DNA from: Adiantum capillus-veneris
Taxonomy: Eukaryota > Streptophyta > Polypodiopsida > Polypodiales > Pteridaceae
Direction of reading: 5' to 3'
DNA length: 64,000 nucleotides
Assembly (NCBI GenBank): GCA_014529385.2
Contig: CM043961.1
Location: 16,288,478-16,352,477, forward strand
The position numbers and the translations under genes are program-made. Positions 9,638 through 20,796 of this stretch are shown piece by piece; position 1 is the first letter of the stretch; the number at the start of each line of letters is the position of its first letter. A model generated the notes under the pieces. It was not told the DNA's origin and did not search any database. It saw only the letters and a program-made list of their open reading frames with translations.

Positions 9638-11149
9638 TGTACATTTAATGGTCTAGTAACTTGTCTGTAGCAAAAAATAGCATAGACATAGTGACCATTT
9701 CATTAGACTAGATTCCTAATGAGCATAGAAAGAGTGCTTGGATGGAGAGAGCAACATAAAGCATAACACCTATTTAGATAGGCATGAACAATAATTCAAA
9801 AAGAGAGAGAGATTAAGCTATTGACAACAGTTGAGGACCGGATTTACATGGAGCCAGTCCCCCCTCCAAAAGGCTTTGTATTATAGGTTTCCCCCATCGA
9901 GGGAGAGACTTTACAATACAATACTTTGTGTTCCTTCAATAACTTTCTCGTGCAATGAAAGCACCATGCTCACACTTATAAAACACAACATCAATTCCCT
10001 CACGATCTCAGACCCAAGACCTCAGACACCTTCAAAGATGGTGAGAGCTAGTGGGGTATGAGAGTAGATTGAGAGGAAGAAGTATTCTTACAAGAAAGAA
10101 GTATATCTCCTCACATAATGACTCATAAAAGCTTAGCATAGCTTAGTAATTAGCATGGTAGAGGAGATGAGCCGTTGCATTGGAGCTTGGCTCTTGGTTG
10201 GATTTGCATCACAAAGCCAAGAGTTGTTGGTGTAGGCCTCCCTTCTCACAAGCTTGGAGTAGATGATGAGCTTTCCATTAAAGCTTGAGAAGGAGAGAAA
10301 GCCTTCTTTGCTTCACACATGAAATTGTGTGTGTGTGTGTGTGTGATAATGCCTTGCCAAAATCAGCCCCCTGTCTCTCTTGGTCGACCCCTCTTGATTT
10401 TTACTCATGCTGGCATCCCATTAGACCCTGCAAAGCTTAGCAATGATAATTAAGAAGAATAAGTGATAGCCTTGTGACATGTGTCTCCCTTTCTCCTTTT
10501 CTGACAGCTTTAGGTAATTCAATAATGCAATTAAACTCTCATTGGACCCCTTAGTCTTCTGGCCAATAGGAATCAGGCAAGCCATTGGGCTGCTGAATGC
10601 TCATTGGACCCCTTGGGAGACTGTCCAATAGTCTTCTAGAGAGCTTAATTTCTATTGGTTCTTTTATCAAGTGTTTTATAATGAATTAAACTAAATGTAC
10701 TCTAGCCTAATTCTCATTGGTCCACCTCTATGGCCATCCGATAGGATTTGAATGCACCTTGGGGGCAACTGGGCTAGGGAGCTGACATGTGTCCCCTATT
10801 CCCTCTGTGTAAAGGGAGCTTTCTAGAGTGTGTCTGTGTTTCTCTCTCCTCCCCTACAATTTGGGCTCACCCACTCCTATCTAGGGATATGTAAAGACTT
10901 TATGGTCTTCACATAAGCATCCAATTTGCCCTAGGTTTTGACCATTGGACCTAACCTTAGCATTTTGGAACGTGAGCAATTTGGAAGTCTTAATGGGCTA
11001 AACCTTAGGATCTTTGAATCCCATTGTTGCACATTGCTCTTTTGCAGATGGCCCCCCCTTTGGATCCCTACTATGAACGGTTTGCCAGCTTAACCAATAT
11101 TCTAGCCTTTTCTCCCCTGGTACTTCCCCATATTAAATGAATTTAACAT
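9638..11149 (-). repeat. Candidate 5' LTR of Gyp1
   Basis: Positioned right after the PBS. On the minus strand it would start TGTTAAATTC (11149) and end AAATGTACA (9638), giving TG...CA ends and about 1.5 kb. It is non-coding, with a short GT microsatellite at 10327-10345. No second copy is present in the window, so the outer edge cannot be confirmed by comparison. Confidence 0.35.
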
Positions 11150-11429
11150 GAGAAAATCATTTAGGAGAATTAGAATTAGTTATTATGACAAAAGCAAAAA
11201 AGTACGACTAGATACATGTTCTATGGCGAGGGTACTATAAGAGGGGAGCTCCAACAACCTCTATCACTGAAGGTATCTCAACATTCAGGATACCTTAGCT
11301 CAAAGAAACCTCATGCAATGACCCTCCAAAAGGGTAAAGTAGACTCAAACGACTAGCCACAGTCTCAAAAAGGGCTCTTTTGGATGCTTCATACTGCATG
11401 CACATTATCGTGAAGGCTTTCCCCCCCGT

Positions 11430-11712
11430 TAGGGTTTCAAAACGCTACACAGAGGGAGAAGTTATTCGGTGCTACCAAGATAGCATTTTAAAACGCCTTG
11501 GGTGCTACCAAGATAGCATTTAAAAGCGCCTTGGGTGCTACCGCAAGGAGATGCCTCTATCGAGGATGGCGTCTTGAAATGCAATTGCAGCACGTCATGG
11601 AGGGGGCAGTGGATGATGGTGGAACTGAGTGCAAAGGGGCTAGCGTTTCAAAATGCTACAAGAATGCATGCAGATGAGCTCGTGGTGCAGCAACATTTTA
11701 AAAATGTCGTAG
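11430..11712. repeat. Cluster of short near-palindromic motifs
   Basis: Six variants of a TAGCRTTTYAAAAYGCTA-like motif lie at about 11434, 11481, 11514, 11570, 11641 and 11693. Within this, a ~37-bp unit beginning GGGTGCTACC is repeated at 11500 and 11533, with a related copy at about 11467. No terminus or ORF explains them. Confidence 0.5.
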
Positions 11713-11860
11713 AGAGCTAGTGATGGCACCATTGGCTATGATGAGTTTCTCCAAGGTTCTCTTCTCTGGGCCGCCTTTCTCGCCCAAGGTCATGGAGCAT
11801 TAAGCTATGACACCATGGAAAAGGCCATGATGCGGACGCATAGAGACTAAGGGGAAAAAT

Positions 11861-11999
<139 letters not shown>

Positions 12000-12080
12000 A
12001 AGAGTCTTTTGAACTAGTCAACCTTGGCAATGAATAACTGAATGTGGATACAATGGGGGCTCAGGGTTGCTTATATAGCA

Positions 12081-12082
<2 letters not shown>

Positions 12083-12147
<65 letters not shown>
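12083..12147. repeat. (CT)n microsatellite
   Basis: 65 bp of pure CT. Any open frame across it is an artefact of the repeat. Confidence 0.98.
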
Positions 12148-12149
<2 letters not shown>

Positions 12150-13039
12150 ACACTGCCATGATTGATGAGCACAAGGTCTTGTATCTTTTCTCTTACCTCA
12201 ACTCAGTCGAAAAAAGAAAGTTGATCATGATGGTTAAATAAGGCAATGATTTTGAAAGCATTTCTGAAGAGGAAGCACTAGATTTAGGTACCCTACTTGA
12301 AGCCTTGTAGCGTAGACCAATGTGTCTAAACCATCTCGCCAAAGAAAAGGCAAAGAATTTGCATTCAATGGATCCACCAATCACCATTATGACAAGTCCA
12401 ACAAACATAAATATATGCACCTAATCTTTCACAAGTTTTTGTGCTTGATAATACTCCTCCAAATCCTAGTACGACTCTCTCCAAAAAACCAAATAGGGCA
12501 TCCACATCTTACAACACTATTAATATCATCAAATATGACATGAAATCCACTAAAAAAATAGGCCATCTCAAAGATAATAAAAAAAATTGTACAATGGGAT
12601 CGTATAGCCTCACAAGCACATGGTAGCCTTCAAACAAGTGATGATTGTAGAGAGGAATTCATCGCAGAACGAAAATCACTATCTTGGTTATAGTGTTGAG
12701 ATGTAGAGACAACCAAGACACTATGTACGCTCCCAAAGACTAAATCATATTGATCACAAGTTATGTATATATAGGTGAGACCTAGTCTAGTTAGGTGTTG
12801 GAGCTATGTATAGCTCCAACATCACCACTCAAACAAAGTCTCTAGCTCCGGATAAAAAAACCCTTGGGGAGGAGTACAAGGGAAAAATGCAAGCTCGTAT
12901 ATACAAACATGTACAATGATAACGAAGAATAGTTATAGTGCATGTGTGAAGTCAATATACATATATGCAAAATGATCAAGAAGGTTAGAGTGTGAATGTG
13001 CCTGTGTAAAGTGTATAGTGCCTACAAGATTACAACATC
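12148..13039. other. Unassigned; possible 3' LTR of the neighbouring copia remnant
   Basis: Non-coding. At 12796-12821 there is a 10-bp inverted repeat (TGTTGGAGCT...AGCTCCAACA). On the minus strand this could be the TGTTGGAGC start of a copia 3' LTR following the RNase H at 13.04 kb, but no second LTR is seen to prove it. Confidence 0.3.
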
Positions 13040-14530
13040 CCATATAAAGTGGTACTACATGATAATAATAGTTTAGTCTTCGAAGAGAGAGGCTGAGACA
13101 AACTCAAGATCCAAACATAGGAGAGTGAATCATGATTTGTGAAGTCCTTTGGTGAAGATATATACAACCATTTGATCACTAGGACAATGCTTGATAATGA
13201 TTGTGACTTTCTTTACTTCATATCACACATAATGATAATGTACTACAATACTTTTCACCTTGTTGTGTTGGACATATTCTTTAGCAAGACTGATGTCACT
13301 TTGATTATCACATCAAAGCGATATACTCAATAGTGCAATATGACCAATATCTACAAACATTTGTCATAGCCATACTAAATCTCGAGAACTACTAAAGATG
13401 TACCTATATATTTAGCACCTATTGTAGAAACTGCTACACATCATTGCTTCTTAATGGTCCAAGAACCTGCTTCACATCGTTGCTTCTTAATGGTCCAAGA
13501 AACAAAATAGCTATGATAAAGAAATAGTTTCCACTTGTAGAGCACATAAATAAGTGAGATCTTGCCTAATCTACATCTATACATCCCAAAAGATGAAGGG
13601 AACTCATACAATTGGAGTTTTAATGGCAATAAATCAATCCAAAATCTGTAGTGCCTTTCAAATGATTCAAAACCCACTTTGCTACAAACCAAAAGAGATG
13701 GAGAAGCACGATGTTGTCCAAGAAAATTTGTATCAAGGAGAAGGTCAAGATGATTATTTAATCCAACAAATTGGAGACATCCAACAAGGTTAACATAAGG
13801 TTGATGTGATTCCAATCCTCTATCTTGTTGCACAAATTGAGAGTTTTTGGTAGAAATTACAATTCAAGGAGTTGTAGCAAAATGTACGCCCATACCAAAC
13901 TTCTAATAATGTCCTGAATGGACTTTATTTGAAGGAATATCAAAAAACCCTTCTCACGATACCATTGAATTTGAATACCAAGATATATGTCTCCTAGATC
14001 CACCATGTCAAATGCATAAGACAAAAAATCTTCTTTACTTGTCGGAGGAAGTTGATATTGTTGGAAACAAGTATGGTGTCATCCACATATAGAGGAAATA
14101 TAACAAAACTATCACTTTTCTATTTGATATACAAGTTAGGATCCAAGGAACAAGAGATAAAACCTTTAGATATGAGAAAAATATCAATCTTTTGATACTA
14201 AGCTTGTGATGCTTGTTTGAGACCGTAAAGTGCTCCATGAAGTAGACATATCAGATCCTCCTTACCTCTGACTATAAAAACTTTAGGTGGCTCCATATGA
14301 ATCTTTTTCTTGAGGTCTTCAAAAAGAACAACAATTTGACATCCAATTGATGAACCTCCAAATCAAACTCCACAACACATATCAATAAAAACTGAATTCT
14401 AGTAATGCAAACAATAGGTTAAAAAGTTTTGTGATAATCAACTCCTATAATTTGTGAAAAACCTTTGGAAACTAGACAAGCTTTGAATTTTTCAGCGGGG
14501 TCACCACAAGCTTGATCGAAATTGATCCCA
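13040..14530 (-). pseudogene. Copia reverse transcriptase and RNase H remnant (Cop4)
   Basis: Minus-strand fragments in order: KFKACLVSKGFSQIIGVDYHKTF near 14490, then GALYGLKQASQA near 14230, with LYVDDTILVSNN (the Y-V-D-D site) near 14080. RNase H pieces follow: WTIKKQ and STEAKYIGTSLVV near 13430, LAKEYVQHNKVKSIVVHYHYV near 13270, and FTKGLHKS near 13150. The YVDD motif survives, but stops and frameshifts are frequent. It is a different, older copia family from Cop1. A second copy of the WTIKKQ segment (13441-13510) is a small local duplication. Confidence 0.8.
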
Positions 14531-16006
14531 ATTTTGTTGGATAACATTGTAATAATACATCATAAAAAGTATCCTTTTTTGTATCAAGAAGTTGTCTAAC
14601 CAGCTATTTTTGTGGAATAACATCACCAGTAGCTATAGCATATAGATGATATTCTTCAAAGATTCAACATATCTCATCGTAGGGATTCCAATGTTATATT
14701 GTAATATAGTGAGCTGACTATGAGGATAAAGTACTTTTGTAATTGATTTCTTCTCAAAGTTTGTTATCAGATATTTCCATATAGCTTGTGAAATTGTAAA
14801 ATTGCAATATTGTTTGAGCTTGAGGAGGTCAGCTAAAATATATTTACTTATCATGTGTGTTCAACCAAAAGGGATTTATAATTCAAAAAATGGTCACATT
14901 TTTATATAATTTAAGGAGCTCCAAAAAAAATAGATTGAAGGAAAGGGTGTGTTATAATCTAGGAAAATTCACAGATAAGAGATTATCAAAATACCCCTTG
15001 ATCACACATAATATGGCAAGTGTTTGAGAATGGAAGTCTGACTCAAATACTACCTTCAATTATGAATTTATAGCTATAAAGAGAACACATTAAAAGAGTT
15101 CTTGGAGGGTTAATTTACTTGTGCAATACTCATCTTCAACATTATGTGAAGCTATAGGTGTTTCAAGCACTCGCAATTATGCACGTTTTGTCGGAAACTC
15201 CAAGATCGAAGTTAGTAGAAGGCAATTAAGAGTGCCCTATGGTGCATGAGACATTACATACAAGAGAAATGGTGAAACATGTTAGTGGCTTTTGTGACTC
15301 AAAATGGGCTTGGATATCAATAACAAGAGTGCACGCATTTTGCATATGACCATCATTTTTGTATGTTTATGTCAAGTGCAAAGATCTTTCTAAAGCAATC
15401 AAAATGACTTCTTACAACAGTCACATTCTGCAATCCTCCGCAATCTCTATGTTTTTCTTGGCAAGAAAGATTCTAGATGTGGCTATCTTTGTAATTTCTT
15501 TAGCAATGTTTCATAACCATTAACCATTAGGGTAAAGCCCCAACTTAACGAAAATGAGAAAGAATTTGCTCACTATCTTTCGGGTGATGCAACATTGGAG
15601 GCATTTGAGGGCAAGAATGGGAGCCCATGCCTTAGGGTACGTGACATTGTCCGCAGTAGAGGAAATGCGACAATGTTTTTCGACTCGTTGTGTTAAAAAA
15701 TAGGGCCCCGATGGATGGATATACTTGCCAGGTTGAAAAAGGATAGCGAGTAGCGAGTTTTGAGCCCACAATCCCACAAATTTGGTTTTGACACCTCAGC
15801 TAACCGTCGCGCCACTAACTCAATTGTGTACTCCAACCTAGCCCCAGCAATAGTTAACAAGTGTCCTTAATTTGTGCAGTGTTCGCTTATTAGGGGCTTT
15901 ACCCTATCTTCTTATAAGAGCTTTTAGAGTGTTTATGAAGGATCAAGAGGCTCTACGATGTACATCAATCCTAGAAAATGATACACTTTTATGATAGAGC
16001 ATAACT
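14531..16006. other. Unassigned, AT-rich
   Basis: May include upstream decayed copia sequence (to about 14.9 kb). GGGTAAAGCCCC occurs in inverted orientation near 15530 and 15895. Nothing else supported. Confidence 0.35.
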
Positions 16007-16020
16007 TGTCTAGCATGTTT

Positions 16021-17121
16021 TTTTTTTTTGCAAAACTCACAATTGTGAGAGAATTATATTGATCAACCTAAAAAATTACAAGGTCTTGCCATGCTCGTGT
16101 TGAGCCATGACATCATACAGGGACCAAAATCACAATGGCTATCAAGGCAGCAAAGTCCATTGCTATGTTCTTCTGATATCTTTTAATTACTGATGGCCAG
16201 TATTTTCCCCCGTCCTAGGCATGCCAACTTCTGACAAAAAGGCACAAGTAATCCTAGCCCAATCCTCCGAGTGTTGCTTGCGTCCGAGTGTCCATATTAG
16301 CACTTTGCTTTCTTGTATAATTTCTGCGAAGCTTGCCACCTCAAAACCTCCTTCAAACACAAGGCGGTTCCTTGTCTGCCGTACATTTTGAGTGCCGATG
16401 AGGAGGGCAGGATTACCCGAATTCTTCCCTCCAAGGAGTAGATCGGTCTTGAAGAAACCAATTTTCCATGTTCTTTGGACCCACTTGCATACTTTCCCTG
16501 CTAGGTCTTTGATAGTTGGGCAATCCATAAAGAGGTGGGCTAGATCTTCACTTGCGAGCCTGCACCCCAAGCATCGATCTGACCCAATCCCTCTCTCTTG
16601 AATCTTCACCCCCGTCAGTAGAGCACCCCAGATTACCTTCCATAAAAATACCTTCATGTGCTGCGGAACCTTAGGCTTCCAGATGTTCTCTATTACTTGC
16701 TCCCACCTTTCCTCCAGCCATTGTTTTTTCCATATCTTGTTAAGGGGGCTAGACCAATCCTTCTTATGCATCATTGTATGATAAATGTTTTTAGGATGGG
16801 GTTTCCATAGGAGACTGCTTCCGGGCCATTTCCAGGCATTCCAGTCCAACTCCGAGTCACAAATCGGCATCACTATATTGTCAAGCTCTTTCATCACTTT
16901 GTGGACAAGCAAGACCTCCAAGCTATTAAGTTGGTACTGGGCGACCAGAAGATCAATGGTTTTCCAGCTCTTGTTGTCACTGTCCCAGAAGTGCCCACAT
17001 CGATTCAGACCCTTGTTATTCAGTTTCTTGGCTACCTCTATCCAATAGGAAATTTGTGGCGGATCTGCAACTTTGGACAGCCATGGGGACCAATGCAAGA
17101 TGGAGTTCTTGAAGTACCTGG
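16021..17121 (-). mobile_element. 5'-truncated LINE insertion
   Basis: Flanked by a perfect 14-bp duplication TGTCTAGCATGTTT at 16007-16020 and 17122-17135. A run of T at the left edge (to 16030) is the poly(A) tail on the minus strand. The insert holds only the LINE C-terminal zinc region and 3' UTR. Target-primed reverse transcription produces exactly this pattern: a poly(A) end, a 5' truncation and a long target duplication. Confidence 0.92.
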
Positions 17122-17182
17122 TGTCTAGCATGTTTCCTAAAGAAAACAATGGTTTTGCAAAAACATTTGTCCTAGCTTGCAA
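16187..17182 (-). CDS. LINE C-terminal reverse-transcriptase zinc-binding region (open, chimeric)
   Basis: An unbroken 331-codon frame. Residues ~160-260 carry IWKPKVPQHMKVFLWKVIWGALLTG, GSDRCLGCRLASEDLAHLFMDCP and W at the end, the zf-RVT module (C-x2-C...H-x3-C pattern) that follows RT in plant L1-like LINEs. The first 20 or so residues come from DNA upstream of the insertion point (17122-17182), so the start codon is not the LINE's own. There is no RT or endonuclease in this copy. The frame has stayed open, which suggests a recent insertion rather than function. Confidence 0.75.
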   Translation of the reverse strand: MQARTNVFAKPLFSLGNMLDTRYFKNSILHWSPWLSKVADPPQISYWIEVAKKLNNKGLNRCGHFWDSDNKSWKTIDLLVAQYQLNSLEVLLVHKVMKELDNIVMPICDSELDWNAWKWPGSSLLWKPHPKNIYHTMMHKKDWSSPLNKIWKKQWLEERWEQVIENIWKPKVPQHMKVFLWKVIWGALLTGVKIQERGIGSDRCLGCRLASEDLAHLFMDCPTIKDLAGKVCKWVQRTWKIGFFKTDLLLGGKNSGNPALLIGTQNVRQTRNRLVFEGGFEVASFAEIIQESKVLIWTLGRKQHSEDWARITCAFLSEVGMPRTGENTGHQ

Positions 17183-17475
17183 GTCGAGTCAACAAGTTAT
17201 TAGTTGTCCTACATTGTCAAAGTTGTTAGACTTTGAGGATCTTAGGCCCCCACAAGAGGTGAGGGACATTATATATCATGTTCAAAATATAAGAACGGCT
17301 TAAAAGGTCGAAAATGGCTTATGATTACAATATATATTTACCAAAATAACAAGATAAAAATAACTCAAAACAATTCCAAATTTCTTTCTTATTACATCGT
17401 GCATCTAGATCCAAGAAGTGAACGTTGACTGCATGTTGTCGCAAGACCTTGACTAGTAAGTTGATGCTCCCCCCC

Positions 17476-17521
<46 letters not shown>

Positions 17522-18070
17522 CCCAGTTTCCTCTCAAGTATCAGTCTTGAGCTCAAGACTCGTCGGATAGATATTTGAGGTCTCTTGGGATTGTTCCTCT
17601 CTTCTTCTTATCTCCCCACCTCGTGTGTGTGAAATGTTTGATGACTTGGACGGTCAAAGAATGTGGTGAGGCACGTACTGTGGGGTAGAGCTAGAAACCC
17701 TGTCGAAAGTTCAAACTTGAGTCAACGCCCACCCTTAAGTGCAGCTCCAAACAAGTGTGCATATATGAGCTTATCGCTAAGAGCAGGTGGAGGAGGGTCG
17801 AATGGTTTTTGTTCCTAGGCCAGATGGTCGATAGGATGGCTAATGGCTGATGCTATCCTGCATGTGCTCACCTTGGTTTGTGCGATGGTCGCTATTGGTC
17901 TTCTCCCTGGTTTCATCTCCATACTCACTAACACATTTATCTCCTCCTCTCCTCCCGAGTTCCTTAATTTGATCTATTTAAAGTTCATTTATTGATGTGC
18001 TAATTATAAACAAATTTTTTTTCCACTCCATCACAATCCTAGGGCTAATTATTTTTCATCCACCCCAACA
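17183..18070. other. Unassigned, with (CT)n at 17478-17517
   Basis: No supported gene. It contains a 40-bp CT microsatellite. Confidence 0.5.
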
Positions 18071-18798
18071 ATGATGGACTCAGACCGAGTGAATTACCTA
18101 GAAATGTCCTTTACCTTGGATGAGTATTGGTTGACACTCAAAAAGATGGCAAAGAAAATTTACCACGTTGGGATGGAATCACGGTCGAATTCTGTTAACA
18201 GTTTTGTAAATTTTTGGGCCCGTCCTTCTTGCTTATCGTCAATAAAGCCTTTTCTAAAGGAACGCTTGAATAAGGTGTGAAGAAATCAATTATCAAGCTC
18301 ATCCCCGGGCAACTTGCTTGCTTGCACCTCAAACACTGGAGGCCAATCAAAATGATGCCAGTAGTATATAAGGTGTTGGCTAAACTCATTGCGGAAAGAA
18401 TGGCTTCGATGCTAGCTAAAGTCATTTCTCCCCACAACCATGGATTTATCAAAGGAAGATCAATTTATGATAAGATCCTAGCCGCCATGATTGGTATGGA
18501 ATATCCCAAATTCAAGAAACAAGAATGTATCCTTTTGCAATTGGAGCTTGATATAGCCTATGATAGGATAACCTGGTCATTTGTGCTAGAAACATTGCAG
18601 AATTTGGGGTTTGGTCCACAAATGTATCAAGCAATAAGTACTCTTAGAGAAGGGAGCTCCTTTGAATTGCTCTTCAATTCGAGAATAGTTAGTTGTTTTG
18701 ATGTCAAGAGGTCTATTTGTCAAGGATGCCCCCTAGCGCCACTTTGGTTTGCCACCTGCAACCACCTTCTGATTGCTAAGCGGTGAGAGGGGAGATTA
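18071..18798 (+). pseudogene. LINE reverse transcriptase, left half
   Basis: Plus-strand motifs of a plant L1-like RT: FTLDEYWLTLKKMAKK, LACLHLKHWRPIKMMPVVYKVLAKLIAER (RT domain start), HNHGFIKGRSIYDKILAAM, LLQLELDIAYDRITWSFV (catalytic A motif, usually LDLDKAYD), and SICQGCPLAPLWFA. It breaks off after the LIAKR region at 18803, where GypA begins. The remaining RT resumes at 28827 in the same orientation. Frameshifts near 18180-18275 and a stop at 18784 show it was already decaying or has decayed since. Confidence 0.88.
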
Positions 18799-18803
18799 AA
18801 GGG
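18799..18803. repeat. Target-site duplication of GypA (left)
   Basis: AAGGG, identical to 28827-28831 at the other end of GypA. Confidence 0.93.
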
Positions 18804-19813
18804 TGTGGGACGCATGCCTAACCTCACCATCCTATCTTATTGCAGTATTAGTGATAACCACGATTAATTTGTCAAACCATGGGATGAAGCTGACCTTGAC
18901 TAGTGCATAGAGGCTACAAGAGGTTGTCAATCTCTTGGAGAACAACTAACAACTCACATCTAACTCAAGCTACACTCAAGTGATTGAAATCACCAAGAGC
19001 CAATCGCTCATCGGCAAACAATTCACATCCGTTACAGCATCAAATGACATCCAAACGTAATGAAACTTCTAGGACAAGTTTATAAGACCTAAGCATACAT
19101 GCCTATGGCCTCAAATCCCACTTTAGGTCAAGTTCCAAAATCGCGATTTTTAACAGCAGTGGATTTTTGACCGAGTCGTTTTCGACCCAGAATGCATCTA
19201 AATGCTTAGCAATGATGCCCCAATACCCCGCCTATACTTAGTTTTTGATTTAAACATGGAAACTCCTATTTATGATGAAATTAGGCCGCGAGTCGGCGAC
19301 GCCAAAAGCTACGAAATACTGTGAATGGCTTACGTCAATGCGTAGAGCTCTTACATGCGGTTGCAATGCAACAAACGCATTCGCAATGTGACAACCGGGG
19401 AGGGAGTAGGGAGCGCGAGAAGGAGAGAAGTGAGCGCCGTTAGCTCACGCTGTGTATTTCTTATCCAAAAACTTAATAAAATCTTTACAAAGTTGGCTTT
19501 TATACCTTAGCCTAGGTCTAAAATGTGTAATGTCCGGCGCCTAAGACCTTTGAGACACACTTATTGTATCTACAACCTAGGTACAGTAACTGACCTGTTC
19601 TTTACAACTTGGAACTCCCATTGAACCCGTAACACATTAAAATATTACAATGGCTTGAAATAAATCGGGAATTTACAATACGTAACCCTTTTGGGAAAAT
19701 GTGGAAAATGTGTAACTCCAATCTTTAATGCTTCTTCACTTTGATCTTCGATGTGCATCCATACGTCTTCAGTCTTTAGCAGCTTCTATTAACTCACGTT
19801 GACTAAGTTAACA
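18804..19813 (-). repeat. 3' LTR of GypA
   Basis: 1010 bp. On the minus strand it runs TGTTAACTTAG...GCGTCCCACA. It contains half of the array palindrome (ATCGCGAT near 19140). Confidence 0.92.
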
Positions 19814-19826
19814 TTTTCCCTTCCTA
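19814..19826 (-). promoter_or_regulatory. Polypurine tract of GypA
   Basis: Minus strand TAGGAAGGGAAAA immediately upstream of the 3' LTR; primes plus-strand DNA synthesis in LTR elements. Confidence 0.75.
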
Positions 19827-20796
19827 TTTTTGTGCACATCCCCAGGCATTGTTTGAAAAAGTGTCCTTGGAGGCTATGGAAGGTTTTGATTAGTTGTTGA
19901 TGGGCTGATCTTCACTTTTTCGTTGAATTTGTTGATGAGGTTCAATTTGTTGCATCATCTTCATTGGTCTGAATAGTCGATTTTGAGAGATGATGTTGTG
20001 TTTGTCCGTTGTAATAGCATCATGATGAGGTTACTGTTTATTTATGAAAAGTATGTACAAGGGAAATAGAATGATGAGGTTCGAAATTAGGGTCTAATAC
20101 CTGGATGACCAAAGGGAAAAAACCCATTGGGCAAAAAGTGCCTTTGGGATTCGCGCATTATTAGAGTACTTATTAGCATGGGAAATATTAATAAAGTACT
20201 CAAGAGATTATTTGCTAATAGATATGGAATTAAAAAGGCAGCAAATATGAAAGGGTAGCATGATGGAACATTGGTTTGCCTGTTGTAGTCCACTCAAGGT
20301 GCATAGGTGGAAGCAAAAAATAGTGTCTAATGCATATGTCCAATGGTGGGACGTCCTATTTATGCATACACAAAAATGCATGGAAAACAATATGCTGTGC
20401 AAGAAAGATTTTGAGGGGTTCTTTAGAAAGATGGTGTAGCTATAAAAGCGTATGACATGGCTTTGAAAGCTGACACCCCTTTAAGAATGGTTTTCGTTGA
20501 TGAGGATATGTGCTCTCATCTTACTGTGCATTGTGCGTGAGTGTTGGACTCTATGACACTCCACCAATTGTAAGTTAACAGACTTCGACTCTTATGCTCA
20601 TCTCATCTAGCATGAGCAACATGACTTTAGATATGCTCAACTCTTCCAGCTTGAGTGTAAGCCTAATAACTACGACCTTAGCACAGAGTTTAATGTGACT
20701 TGAAGCTTTGGGTCTAATGCTTTGCTCATTTTATTGCTCAGCAATTCGACTCTGACTATGCCAAAGAGTTTTTTTTGCACCCTGGCAACTTGACTT
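19827..20796. other. GypA 3' untranslated spacer
   Basis: No supported coding sequence between the ORF end and the polypurine tract. Confidence 0.5.

Noticed and set aside
15525-15905. GGGTAAAGCCCC inverted pair as a DNA transposon
   Set aside because: Only ~12 bp long, no target duplication and no internal structure.
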